A stretch of DNA of 64,000 nucleotides from Roseovarius mucosus (GCF_002080415.1 NZ_CP020474.1:372001-436000), one strand, 5' to 3'. Shown: positions 44,997-54,099, counted from the first letter of the stretch. The notes: a model not told the origin generated them from the sequence alone. A program made the numbers and translations.

Positions 44997-46181
44997 ATGT
45001 TCCTGCCGTTCTTTGAGAACCTAAGACGCGCGGGCCTGCCGGTTTCCTTGCGCGAATACCTGACCTTTCTCGAGGCGATGGGGCGCGGCCTTGTCACCTA
45101 TGACGTCGACGGCTTCTACTACCTCGCCCGCACCGCGATGGTGAAAGACGAGCGTCATATCGACCGCTTTGATCAGGCCTTTTCCGCCAGCTTTTCCGGG
45201 CTAGAGGCCATCAGCACCCAAGACGTGCTTGATGCCGTCGACCTGCCCGCCGAATGGCTGCAAAAACTGGCCGAAAAGCATCTGACACCCCAAGAGCGCG
45301 CCGAAATCGAGGCGCTTGGCGGGTTCGAGAAGCTGATGGAAACGCTGCGCGAGCGCCTCAAGGAACAGCAGGGTCGCCATCAGGGCGGCTCGAAATGGAT
45401 CGGCACCGCTGGCACATCGCCCTTCGGGGCCTATGGCTACAATCCCGAGGGTGTGCGCATTGGTCAGGATGAAAGCCGCCACCGACGCGCGGTCAAGGTC
45501 TGGGATAAACGCGAATTCCGCAATCTCGACGACTCGGTCGAACTGGGCACGCGCAACATCAAGGTCGCGCTGAAGCGCCTGCGCAAATGGGCGCGCGACG
45601 GGGCCGCCGAAGAACTTGATCTTGACGGCACCATCCGCGCCACCGCCGAACATGGCTATCTTGATGTGCAAACCCGGCCAGAGCGGCGCAATGCGGTCAA
45701 AGTGCTGCTCTTTCTCGATGTCGGCGGCTCGATGGACCCGCATATCAAGGTGGTCGAGGAACTTTTCAGTGCCGCCCGCGCCGAATTCAAACATCTTGAA
45801 TATTACTACTTCCACAATTGCCTCTATGAAGGCGTGTGGCGCGACAATGCCCGCCGCTGGAATGCCCAGATCCCAACCCAAGAGGTGCTGCGCACCTATG
45901 GGCCGGATTACAAATGCATCTTCGTCGGCGACGCCAGCATGTCACCCTATGAAATCGCCTATCCCGGCGGCGCCAATGAACACTGGAACGCCGAAGCCGG
46001 ACAGGTCTGGCTCTCTCGCGCGCGCAGCCAATGGCCGCATCACCTCTGGATCAACCCGGTGCCACAGGGCGAATGGGGCTATACCCAGTCCATCGCCATG
46101 ATCCGCGAGATTTTCGAGGACCGCATGGTGCCCATGACCCTCGCCGGGCTCGATCAAGGCATGCGGGCACTGCTGCGTTAA
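44997..46181 (+). CDS. VWA domain-containing protein (CoxE-like)
   Basis: A 394-residue protein. The N-terminal half is helical (MFLPFFENLRRAGLPVSLREYLTFLEAM). The VWA domain begins at about 235 with VLLFLDVGGSMDPHIKVVEELF, where the metal-binding motif is D-x-G-G-S rather than D-x-S-x-S. The later FVGDASMSPYEI and QWPHHLWINPVP blocks are characteristic of the CoxE-like group. It is probably the partner of the upstream MoxR ATPase. It converges on the HPr-kinase-like gene and their ends overlap by 4 nt. Confidence 0.87.
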   Translation: MFLPFFENLRRAGLPVSLREYLTFLEAMGRGLVTYDVDGFYYLARTAMVKDERHIDRFDQAFSASFSGLEAISTQDVLDAVDLPAEWLQKLAEKHLTPQERAEIEALGGFEKLMETLRERLKEQQGRHQGGSKWIGTAGTSPFGAYGYNPEGVRIGQDESRHRRAVKVWDKREFRNLDDSVELGTRNIKVALKRLRKWARDGAAEELDLDGTIRATAEHGYLDVQTRPERRNAVKVLLFLDVGGSMDPHIKVVEELFSAARAEFKHLEYYYFHNCLYEGVWRDNARRWNAQIPTQEVLRTYGPDYKCIFVGDASMSPYEIAYPGGANEHWNAEAGQVWLSRARSQWPHHLWINPVPQGEWGYTQSIAMIREIFEDRMVPMTLAGLDQGMRALLR

Positions 46182-47434
46182 CCCTCGGCGCGCACCAGCC
46201 CGCGCGCGCACATCTGCCCCAGAAGGTCCGACAGATCGTCGGCAATCATCGTTTGGGGCGTGCCCACAAAGACCTCTGCCAGCGTTTCGGCAATGTCATG
46301 GCCATAGCACGGCTCCTCCAACAGCGCCCAAACCGCCCCGGCTACGGGATTGAGGCGAAAGAAATTGCGCCCCGCCATCTGCCACAAAAACACATCCTGC
46401 CCGATCTCGCGCGCGCTGACCTCTTCGGCGCGGCAAAACACCTGCGCCAGATCGGCTGGCACGGTCTCCGCCTCCACCGGATCAGGTGGCAGCATCGGGC
46501 CAATCTGCACGCCGCTCCCCGGCAATTCTGGCGCAGCACAGAGATCGCGCACCACCTGCACCGCCTCCTCCAGATCGCTATAGACCAGCGTCGCGCAGAA
46601 AAGCTGCGCACCAAGCGCCGCAAGCCGATCATAATGCGCCTCGGTCTCGCCGGGATCGGCGATATTCTGGCGGATCATATGGGCCACCGCATCCGCAACC
46701 CGCATCCGGTGCAGCCGCGCCGGACCAGAGGCTTCACGCCGCAGCACGATCAGCCCCGCCAAGGGGGCCTGCGTACCCAGCGGGGCCTGCCCGTCACACC
46801 GCACATAGCCATAGCGCCGGTCCTGCACCGTCAGATGATCCGCAACATAGACGCGAAACCCATCCGAAACCCCCTCAGGCAAGGGCAGGCGCAGGCGCGG
46901 CTGAACCCCAAGCGCCACGCCCTGCCCGTCTGGGTTCACCGGCAACACATCGTCGCAATAAAGCCGCACCCCCGGCTCTGCCGCCAGCCGCGTGACCAGC
47001 GTCGTCTTGCCCGCCCGATATGGCCCGGTAAAGGCCAAGAGATGTCCCCCCACCTCGACCGCGCCACAATGCAGCCCGATCATTTCAGGGCGCGCATCGC
47101 AATAGCTTTGCACCAGGTCGGCCACCACGCCACAGGTCGCCCCCGCCAGCCCCAGATCGGTCAACGGCGCGCGCGACCACCACGACTGATAGCTATAGCG
47201 CCCGCTGTCCTCTGCTGTGACCCGCGTCACCGGCACGGCCTCAGAGGGCGCTCCCGGCAGGCTCCGACAGCCCCAGCCCGGCATCACCTCTGACAACGCC
47301 CCGGCCACCGCCTCGGCGCGGCCTAGCACCACCTCCTGCGGCACGGTGTCGAACCGCAACAGGCATTCTGCGGAGTCAGACGCCGCGCGCAGCCGGGCCG
47401 CAAACTGTCTTACCGGATGCAACATGGCGCGCAT
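46178..47434 (-). CDS. HPr-kinase-like P-loop protein with C-terminal PqqD-like domain
   Basis: A 418-residue protein. The central part resembles the HprK-related kinases found next to peptide-modification genes: GAVEVGGHLLAFTGPYRAGKTTLV (Walker A near 136-144) and RLYCDDVLPVN (acidic pair near 161). The last ~85 residues (QDVFLWQMAGRNFFRLNPVAG, VWALLEEPCYGHDIAETLAEVF) are a PqqD-like domain, known as a leader-peptide recognition element. It starts 1 nt after the stop of the Tat-signal Gly-rich gene upstream, so it is coupled to it. It may phosphorylate or otherwise modify those small proteins; this is inference. Confidence 0.75.
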   Translation of the reverse strand: MRAMLHPVRQFAARLRAASDSAECLLRFDTVPQEVVLGRAEAVAGALSEVMPGWGCRSLPGAPSEAVPVTRVTAEDSGRYSYQSWWSRAPLTDLGLAGATCGVVADLVQSYCDARPEMIGLHCGAVEVGGHLLAFTGPYRAGKTTLVTRLAAEPGVRLYCDDVLPVNPDGQGVALGVQPRLRLPLPEGVSDGFRVYVADHLTVQDRRYGYVRCDGQAPLGTQAPLAGLIVLRREASGPARLHRMRVADAVAHMIRQNIADPGETEAHYDRLAALGAQLFCATLVYSDLEEAVQVVRDLCAAPELPGSGVQIGPMLPPDPVEAETVPADLAQVFCRAEEVSAREIGQDVFLWQMAGRNFFRLNPVAGAVWALLEEPCYGHDIAETLAEVFVGTPQTMIADDLSDLLGQMCARGLVRAEG

Positions 47435-47435
47435 G

Positions 47436-47774
47436 TCACCGCAGCCTGTTCAAATCGTTCAAGGTGCCGATGATGCCATCGACCACCTGACCCGTACTTA
47501 CATAGCCTTGCCTGCCACGGCCCGACGGCCCCGACCCATAGGACCCCCGGCTTGATCCGCGCCCGTAATAATACCCGCTACGGGAATAGCCCCCACCCGA
47601 ACCGCGCGATCCCCGTGATCCGCGTGATCCGCGTGATCCGCGCCCGCTGGCCTCAGAGGCATGCGCCGCCCCCAGATGCACCATCACCGGGGCCACATAG
47701 GCCAGCCCGCTCGCCAGCCCCAACCGCATCAGCAAACGCCGCCGCGTGAGATGTGTCTCGTCCTTATGTGCCAT
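47436..47774 (-). CDS. Tat-signal Gly/Ser/Arg/Tyr-rich small protein A
   Basis: A protein of 112 residues. The Tat signal has TRRRLL at 10-15, hydrophobic LGLASGLAYVAPVM and cleavage after AHA at about residue 39. The mature part begins with RGSRGSRGSRGS, continues with Tyr-rich SRSGYYYGRGSS, has GSGPSGRG, and ends in a non-repetitive QVVDGIIGTLNDLNRL. It is almost identical over its leader to the neighbouring small protein. Function unknown; it is a candidate substrate for the adjacent PqqD/HprK-like protein. The start at 47774 has AGGA eight bases upstream. Confidence 0.75.
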   Translation of the reverse strand: MAHKDETHLTRRRLLMRLGLASGLAYVAPVMVHLGAAHASEASGRGSRGSRGSRGSRGSGGGYSRSGYYYGRGSSRGSYGSGPSGRGRQGYVSTGQVVDGIIGTLNDLNRLR

Positions 47775-47968
47775 ATCATTCATCCTGTGCTTGTTTCATC
47801 AGATGGGCAGAGCCACCCAAAAGGGGATCCTGTCGCAAAACCTAATCTGGCTGGACAGAAAATCCCGATTTGCGCTCTGATGCGCGGGCTTTCGCCGACC
47901 CTGCCCAACGCCTTGCGCGGTGAGTGCGGACGATCAGGGCACCGCTGCGCCACGATCGCCCGTTGGTC

Positions 47969-48292
47969 CTAGCGTCCCGAAGGACCAGAACTGCGGTTGG
48001 ATCCGCGCCCCGAAGGACCCGAGCCGCGCGCATTGCCAGCCCCACCGCCCGAGCCGCCGGGGCCGGACCCACCACCGCCGCCCGAGCCACCGGGGCCAGA
48101 CCCGCCACCGCCAGACCCGCCACCACCCGAGCCGCCGCCGCCGTCACCGCCGCCACCATCACCGCCTGCGCCCGACGCATGCGCCGCCCCCAGATGCATC
48201 ATCACCGGGGCCACATAGGCAAGCCCGCTCGCCAGCCCCAAACGGGCCAGCACGCGCCGCCGCGTCAGCATTGTATCCTTGTCCTGTGTCAT
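47969..48292 (-). CDS. Tat-signal Gly-rich small protein B
   Basis: A protein of 107 residues. The leader is nearly identical to protein A in the same register (TRRRVL at 10-15, AHA cleavage at about 39). The mature part is almost all Gly with Ser, Asp or Pro (DGGGGSGGGGSG, GPGGSGGGGG), followed by ARGSGPSGRG, a motif shared with protein A, and a Ser/Arg end. It lacks Tyr. GAGGAG lies six bases before the start. About 190 nt separate it from protein A. Function unknown; a tandem duplicate with a diverged cargo. Confidence 0.75.
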   Translation of the reverse strand: MTQDKDTMLTRRRVLARLGLASGLAYVAPVMMHLGAAHASGAGGDGGGGDGGGGSGGGGSGGGGSGPGGSGGGGGSGPGGSGGGAGNARGSGPSGRGSNRSSGPSGR

Positions 48293-48398
48293 GGTTCTCT
48301 CCTCTTGTGATCCACACCCCGGCAACGGGGCGGACAAGAGAGAAACGTCGCGGCGCAAGGATTATTCCACCCACGCCGGAAAAAAATGCAAAGGCCCG

Positions 48399-48944
48399 TC
48401 AGTTAGCCCCAAGCGCCTTGGCCAGACGCGGCAACTTGGCCTTTTTCAAAAGCGGGCGCATGTCCCAGTCGCGCTCCGACAGCGCCCGCGCCTTGTCCAG
48501 CACCGTTTCGGCCACCGCAGCCACCAGGTCCGGTTGCGCCTGCCAGATACCGTGCAAAAACCCATCCGGATCAGCCCGCCAAACCCCTTCTTCGGCCAGC
48601 GTTTGGCGTGGAAAATCGCGGGCATTCAGCGTGAGGATCCCATCCGCAGAGCCAGCAATCGCCGCTGCCAGAACATGGCGATCCGCCGGATCAGGCAACC
48701 ACAGCCGCGCCTCCAGCGACGGCGGATAGGTCACGCACGCCCGCGGCCAGCGCGCAGTCATCAGCGCCGCCTCGCCCGCCGCCTGCGCCTCGGCCCCCGG
48801 TCCCAGCTTGACCACCGCGCGCAGCCATTCGCCAAGGATACGCTCAGACCAAAGCGGCTCAAACGCGCCGCCCGCCGCGACCCCCAGGATCATTTCCCGC
48901 ATCACCGTGGGATAGATCACGCAGGTGTCAAGCAAGACTTTCAT
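48399..48944 (-). CDS. PIN-domain protein (RSP_2648-like), standalone
   Basis: A 181-residue PIN-fold ribonuclease-like protein. It starts MKVLLDTCVIYPTVMREM with the first acidic residue of the active site; ILGEWLRAV, LPDPADRHVLAAAI and ILTLNARDFP supply further acidic residues. No antitoxin gene is adjacent. Instead its start overlaps the stop of the RlmI-type methyltransferase gene by 4 nt, so it is co-expressed with that housekeeping gene. It may be an RNA-processing enzyme rather than a toxin. Confidence 0.85.
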   Translation of the reverse strand: MKVLLDTCVIYPTVMREMILGVAAGGAFEPLWSERILGEWLRAVVKLGPGAEAQAAGEAALMTARWPRACVTYPPSLEARLWLPDPADRHVLAAAIAGSADGILTLNARDFPRQTLAEEGVWRADPDGFLHGIWQAQPDLVAAVAETVLDKARALSERDWDMRPLLKKAKLPRLAKALGAN

Positions 48945-50137
48945 AACCGATAGAACAGCGCCTTGAGATAGCCAGACTCTGCCAGATTGGCATGCAGCGG
49001 ATGATCCGGCCCGGCAAAGCCGGTATGGATCAACGGCCCCACCCGCCCCGCGCGCCCAATGCCGCGCGTGCAGGCAGCGCGAAACTTGCTCAAATCCGCC
49101 GCATGCGAACAGGAACAAAGCGCCAGATAGCCGCCCGGTGCCACCAAAGGTGCCGCAAGCCGCGCCACCCGCTCATAGGCGCGCAGCCCCTTTTCCATCG
49201 CCTGTTTGCTCGGCGCAAAGGCCGGCGGATCACAGATGACCACATCAAATTGCGCGCCCTCTGCCGCCAACGCCTCCATCACGTCGAACGCATCGCCACG
49301 CCGCGTCTCGAAACGCTCGGCCAGCCCCATGCGCGCCGCACCTTGTGTTGCAAGGCCCAGCGCAGGGTCTGACCCATCGACCGCCAGCGCATACTCTGCC
49401 CCCGCGGCCAGAGCGGCCAATGAGAACCCGCCCACATGGCTGAACATATCCAGCACCCGCGCGCCCTTTGCCAGACGCGCCGCAAAGGCGTGATTGGGGC
49501 GTTGATCATAGAAAAGCCCGGTCTTCTGACCGCCCAAGAGATCGGCCATGTAAATGGCCCCGTTCATCGGCACCGGCACCGGCCCTTCGGGTGCCACACC
49601 CGCCAGAACAGCGCTCTGATCGTCAAGCCCCTCCAGCCCCCGCGCCCGGCCCCCGGCGTTCTTGAGCACGGTGCCCACGCCTGTCACCTCTTGCACGGCG
49701 GCCACCAGATCGTCCAGCATCGCCTCGGCCCAGGCTGCGTTGGGCTGGATCACGGCAATATCGTCAAAGCGGTCAATGACAACGCCGGGCAGCCCATCGG
49801 CCTCGGCATGTACCAAACGGTAATAGGGCGCGTCATGCATCCGCGCGCGCATCTCATAGGCGCGGGTCAGACGCGCCACCAGCCACGCGCGATCAATGGC
49901 CACGCTGACATCGCGTTCCATCATCCGCGCCATGATCTTTGACGCCATATTGACCGCGACAAGGCCCAGAGGCGCGCGGTCCGCATCCTCCAAAAGTGCG
50001 ATAGTGCCCGCGCTCAGCGCCTTGGTGCGCCGGTCGGTCACGATTTCATTATCGAATACCCAAGGCGCACCATGACGGATGGCGCGCGGCTCGACATTCG
50101 GGCGAAGGCGGATCACAGGATAAGGGGGCGGTGTCAT
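48941..50137 (-). CDS. Class I SAM-dependent rRNA methyltransferase (RlmI/RlmK type)
   Basis: A 398-residue probable 23S rRNA m5C methyltransferase. An N-terminal PUA-like domain (about 1-75, VIRLRPNVEPRAIRHGAPWVFDNE) is followed by LVHAEADGLPGVVIDRFD and the SAM-binding FYDQRPNHAFAARL and VLDMFSHVGGFSLAALAAGA. Motif DVVICDPPAFAPSK and the catalytic Cys region SCSHAADLSKF complete the family pattern. It is followed by the PIN gene. Confidence 0.93.
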   Translation of the reverse strand: MTPPPYPVIRLRPNVEPRAIRHGAPWVFDNEIVTDRRTKALSAGTIALLEDADRAPLGLVAVNMASKIMARMMERDVSVAIDRAWLVARLTRAYEMRARMHDAPYYRLVHAEADGLPGVVIDRFDDIAVIQPNAAWAEAMLDDLVAAVQEVTGVGTVLKNAGGRARGLEGLDDQSAVLAGVAPEGPVPVPMNGAIYMADLLGGQKTGLFYDQRPNHAFAARLAKGARVLDMFSHVGGFSLAALAAGAEYALAVDGSDPALGLATQGAARMGLAERFETRRGDAFDVMEALAAEGAQFDVVICDPPAFAPSKQAMEKGLRAYERVARLAAPLVAPGGYLALCSCSHAADLSKFRAACTRGIGRAGRVGPLIHTGFAGPDHPLHANLAESGYLKALFYRL

Positions 50138-50180
50138 ACCGCCCCCTTACGCCGATTGTAGCCCATGGAAAAGATCAGAT

Positions 50181-50810
50181 TTACTCGGTCACGCTCAAGG
50201 CCGCGACCAGATCGGTCTCAGCGCGCGGCGGCAGACCCAATTCGCCTCGGATCACTTTGGCCAGATGATCGGTGATCCGCACCTTTTGGGTGATCCCGCG
50301 CTGCTCTGCGGCCACCGCTGCCTGCCCCCCATAGGCCTTGAAACTGGCTTTGACAGGTTTCGTCGGACCATAAGGTGCACCCGTCTCGGGGTTGCGCAGG
50401 GTGATGGTGAAATGGATCGAATGCATGCCGCCGATGGTATAGCGCGCCTTTTCACTCAGCGCATGGAACCGGGTGACTTGGACATCAAGCACCGCAGGCA
50501 TGCCGCCCGGCACACCGTCGCCCACACCGCGCGCCAGCGCCGTCTCAACGATGGACTTGACCTGCGCATGGCGATCCCCCGGCCTATCCTCGCGCCAGAC
50601 GATATCGCCCATGGGATAATAGCTGTTAGCCTCCGAGACCTTGAGGGATTTGGGCACAGTCACCCGAATTTGCTGGACATCCAATGGCACAGCGGCTGCC
50701 CGCAGGGCTGGGGTTTCCAGCGGGGCGTTGCGGGTTGCCGTCTCGACGCTCGAACAGGCCGACAGCGTCAATCCCAGCATCGCCACCGTAATGATTCTCA
50801 AATAGCTCAT
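50181..50810 (-). CDS. Conserved hypothetical lipoprotein (DUF6778-like)
   Basis: A 209-residue protein with a lipoprotein signal (IITVAMLGLTLSACSS, Cys at the lipobox). The mature part has beta-rich blocks such as IRVTVPKSLKVSEANSYYP, VLDVQVTRFHALSEKARYT and IHFTITLRNPETGAPYGP. It resembles the DUF6778 group of Rhodobacterales; function unknown. GGAGG precedes the ATG at 50810, which decides the start. Confidence 0.75.
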   Translation of the reverse strand: MSYLRIITVAMLGLTLSACSSVETATRNAPLETPALRAAAVPLDVQQIRVTVPKSLKVSEANSYYPMGDIVWREDRPGDRHAQVKSIVETALARGVGDGVPGGMPAVLDVQVTRFHALSEKARYTIGGMHSIHFTITLRNPETGAPYGPTKPVKASFKAYGGQAAVAAEQRGITQKVRITDHLAKVIRGELGLPPRAETDLVAALSVTE

Positions 50811-50946
50811 GTCTTCCTCCATGGGCTGTGTCCCTTGTCGCAACCTATGGATGACGCCGGATTAGGGCGCATTTGAGACAAACTCGGTGTATTACGGTGT
50901 CATTCACCACCCAAGCGGGAACTCAACCCATGCGAAACACGCAGGA

Positions 50947-51231
50947 TTATGACTGGTCCCCTGTGTCGCGGGGTCGGGATCGCCATCCCCCCCGCCTGCG
51001 CGCCGGGGCAGCGCTAACCATGCCCTCGCGCAAAACCCGCGTCATCGGATGATCAGGATTATCACCACCGTAGCGCGCGACCATTTCAGTAATGGCACCC
51101 GGCACTTCCTGCCCCACTGGCAGCGACAGCGCCCAGTCAAGGAACACCGACCGACATTCCGGCTCGGTAATGCCCTCGATGCGGTAGGATTCGGTGATCA
51201 GCCCCTTGGGGTCCATGGGATCACGTGCCAT
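50947..51231 (-). CDS. Small conserved hypothetical protein downstream of glnE
   Basis: A 94-residue protein with no signal or membrane segment. It has IEGITEPECRSVFLDWALSLP and EMVARYGGDNPDHPMTRVLREG, then an Arg-rich tail. It begins 3 nt after the glnE stop, so it is co-transcribed with it. I do not recognise a domain, although the same small gene follows glnE in related Rhodobacterales as far as I recall. Confidence 0.7.
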   Translation of the reverse strand: MARDPMDPKGLITESYRIEGITEPECRSVFLDWALSLPVGQEVPGAITEMVARYGGDNPDHPMTRVLREGMVSAAPARRRGGWRSRPRDTGDQS

Positions 51232-51234
51232 GGC

Positions 51235-54021
51235 TCAGCGCCCCTTGGGCAGACGCACAAGCGCCGCACCCATCACCTCGGACGCCTCTCGGCTCAGTGT
51301 TTCCAGCCGCTCTTGCAACATCGCCAACCCCTCCTGCCCGGTCTCACGTAACAAAAACGCGGCACCACCCTCGCCCATACGCTCAGGCTCCAGCGGCTTG
51401 TCGCTGATCAGCCGCGCCACCATCTGCACCCGCCAGCAAAGCGCATAAGCCGCGTTCAGCGCTGCGCTATCCCCGTCACTCAGCCACCCGATTGCGACAC
51501 CCCCCGCAAAGCCAGAGACAACATCGCGCGCCGCCTGCCCCGCCAAAAGGTTGCCCGCCTGCGCCATCAACTCCAACTCCAAGAGCCGCCCCGCCCCCAG
51601 CTTGGCATCCCATGGCCCGGCAGGCGCCTTGGCGCTCGCCACCCGCGCGCGCATTTCGGCCACCGCCTCCAGCACCGCCTCGGGCGCACCCTTTTCCCTG
51701 ATCAACCGCTCGCGGAACGCCTCCACGTCCTGCGCCAAACCCGGCTCGCCCGTGATCACCCGCGCCCGCGTCAGCGCAAGATGCTCCCAGGTCCAGGCCT
51801 CCTCCTGCTGATAGCTCTGGAAACTTGGCCAGCTTGTCGCCACCGGCCCCTGATTGCCTGAGGGGCGCAACCGCATGTCCACCTCATAAAGCCGCCCCTC
51901 GGCCATCGGCGCGGTCAACGCCGTGATCATCGCCTGTGTGAGACGCGCATAATAGGGCCGTGCGGCCAAGGGCCTGCGCCCATCCGAGCTTTCGGCCTCG
52001 CCCGCATCATAGATCACAATAAGGTCAAGATCAGACCCGGCATTCAGCCGCCCCGCCCCCAGCGATCCCATCCCCAGCACCACCGCACCCCGTCCCGGCG
52101 GCGTCCCATGCTTTTCGGCAAATTGCGCCAGAACCATTGGCCAGACGCCCGCAATCGCCGCGCCCGCCAGATCGGCATATTGCGCCGCCGCACGGTCGGC
52201 CCCGGTCAACCCCCGCAGATGATGCACCCCGATCCGGAAATGCCATTCCTTGCGCCAACGACGCGCCGCATCAAGTGCCCGCTCATAATCAGACTCAGCC
52301 GCGAGCCGCGCCGCAAGCTCTGCCTCCAGCGCCGCCCGCCCCGGCCAATCGGCAAAGAAATCGCCCGCGATCACCGCATCGAACACGCCCGCATTGCGCG
52401 ACAGATGCGCCGCCAGCGCAGGGGCCGTGCCAACAATATCCACCAGCAGATCAATCAACTGCGGATTGGCCTCGAACAGCGAAAACACCTGCACCCCGGC
52501 AGGCAAACCCGCCAGAAACCCATCAAACGCCACAAGCGCCTCATTGGGATGCGCCGTGCGCGCCAGCCGCCCCAGAATATCCGGCTTCAGCCGCTTGAAA
52601 ATCTGCACCGCCCGATCCGAGCGTAACGCCGGGTAACTCGGCCAACGCGCGATCACATCGCCATTCAGCGCCTCCGCCGCCTCAGGTGTCTCCGGCGCTT
52701 CCTCGGGCCGGAAAAATCCTTCGATCAGATCATGCACCTCGGTCAGCCGCGCTTTGATCTCGGCGCGCAACTCGGCCGTGTCACGCCCCATAAAGGCGGC
52801 CAGCCGATCAAACTCCTCTGCCGAATTGGGCAACAAATGCGTCTGCGCATCGCGCAGCATCTGCACCCTATGTTCTACCTCGCGGTGAAACCGGTAATGC
52901 CCGGTCAGCGTCTCGGCCGCCGCCTGCGGCACCCAGCCTTTCTCGGCCAGCCGCGCCAGCCCCGCAACCGTGCCCCGCACCCGCAGGTCAGCATCCCGCC
53001 CACCCGCGATCAACTGACGGGTCTGGGTGAAAAACTCGATCTCGCGTATCCCACCCCGGCCCAGCTTCATGTTGTGCCCTTCAAGACACAGCGCACCCCC
53101 CAGCCCCTTATGCTCGCGAATGGCCAGACGCATGTTATGCGCATCCTCGATCGCGGCAAAATCCAGATGCTTGCGCCAGACAAAGGGCTTGAGCGTGCGC
53201 AAAAAACGCTCCCCCGCCGCGATATCCCCCGCACAGGGCCGCGCCTTGATATAGGCCGCACGCTCCCATGTGCGCCCAAGGCTTTCGTAATAGGCCTCTG
53301 CCGCTGCCATCGCCATGCAGACCGGGGTAACCCCCGAATCCGGGCGCAGCCGAAGATCGGTGCGAAACACATAGCCCTCGGCGGTGCGGTCATTCAGCAT
53401 CGCCGACATCTTGCGCGTGGCCCGCACATAGGCGGCGCGCGCCTCGTGAAAATCCTCGCGTGCCAGCCGCGTCTCATCAAAAAGGCAGATAAGGTCAATG
53501 TCAGAGCTGTAGTTCAGCTCATGCGCCCCCATCTTGCCCATGGCCAGCACCACCATGCCCGCGCCGGTGGCCACATCCGCCTCGGTCATACCGGGCAGCT
53601 TGCTGCGTTTGATCTCTGCCGCCAGCGCCGCCTTCAGCGCCAGATCGCAGGCCAGATCGGCATAGTCCGTCAGATGCCCCGTCACCTCCTCCAGCGGCCA
53701 AACGCCCCCCAGATCAGCAAGCCCGGTGATCAGCGCCACCCGCCGCTTGCCCTCGCGCAAGCCAGAGGCCAGACGCTCCGCCGGGGCCTCCTTCAACGCC
53801 GCAAAAAGCGCGACCAGCGCCGCCTCAGGATCGTCAAACGCCCCCTCCAGCCACGCGGCCTCTTGCAAGATCAGCGATTTCAGAAACGGGCTGCACCCTG
53901 CCGCCCCCGCCACCAGATCCGATAGCTTGGGGTCAAGACCGGGCAAGGCGTCACGCGCCTCCTCCCCCTCGGCAGGATCAAAGGGGCGTGGCAGGCGGGT
54001 GAGGCGATCAAGAAAATTCAT
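51235..54021 (-). CDS. glnE: Bifunctional glutamine synthetase adenylyltransferase/adenylyl-removing enzyme
   Basis: Controls glutamine synthetase by adding or removing AMP under nitrogen status signals from PII. It has 928 residues, near the usual length. Two nucleotidyltransferase domains each have a G-S-x10-D-x-D type motif: HELNYSSDIDLICLFDE (removing domain, first half) and GRLNAGSDLDLIVIYDAGE (adenylylating domain, second half). The start was set at MNFLDRLTRLPRPFDP (54021). The frame is open for another 300 codons upstream but there runs antisense to the ybaK gene. Confidence 0.95.
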   Translation of the reverse strand: MNFLDRLTRLPRPFDPAEGEEARDALPGLDPKLSDLVAGAAGCSPFLKSLILQEAAWLEGAFDDPEAALVALFAALKEAPAERLASGLREGKRRVALITGLADLGGVWPLEEVTGHLTDYADLACDLALKAALAAEIKRSKLPGMTEADVATGAGMVVLAMGKMGAHELNYSSDIDLICLFDETRLAREDFHEARAAYVRATRKMSAMLNDRTAEGYVFRTDLRLRPDSGVTPVCMAMAAAEAYYESLGRTWERAAYIKARPCAGDIAAGERFLRTLKPFVWRKHLDFAAIEDAHNMRLAIREHKGLGGALCLEGHNMKLGRGGIREIEFFTQTRQLIAGGRDADLRVRGTVAGLARLAEKGWVPQAAAETLTGHYRFHREVEHRVQMLRDAQTHLLPNSAEEFDRLAAFMGRDTAELRAEIKARLTEVHDLIEGFFRPEEAPETPEAAEALNGDVIARWPSYPALRSDRAVQIFKRLKPDILGRLARTAHPNEALVAFDGFLAGLPAGVQVFSLFEANPQLIDLLVDIVGTAPALAAHLSRNAGVFDAVIAGDFFADWPGRAALEAELAARLAAESDYERALDAARRWRKEWHFRIGVHHLRGLTGADRAAAQYADLAGAAIAGVWPMVLAQFAEKHGTPPGRGAVVLGMGSLGAGRLNAGSDLDLIVIYDAGEAESSDGRRPLAARPYYARLTQAMITALTAPMAEGRLYEVDMRLRPSGNQGPVATSWPSFQSYQQEEAWTWEHLALTRARVITGEPGLAQDVEAFRERLIREKGAPEAVLEAVAEMRARVASAKAPAGPWDAKLGAGRLLELELMAQAGNLLAGQAARDVVSGFAGGVAIGWLSDGDSAALNAAYALCWRVQMVARLISDKPLEPERMGEGGAAFLLRETGQEGLAMLQERLETLSREASEVMGAALVRLPKGR

Positions 54022-54099
54022 GACCCGAGTGATACAACCCGCGCAAGGCTGGTCAATGCCCCACGCGCCTGAAATACTGTGAAAAAACCGGAGAAGATC

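Noticed and set aside
48399..48944. A type II toxin-antitoxin locus
   Set aside because: There is no small antitoxin gene on either side; the neighbour is a housekeeping methyltransferase.
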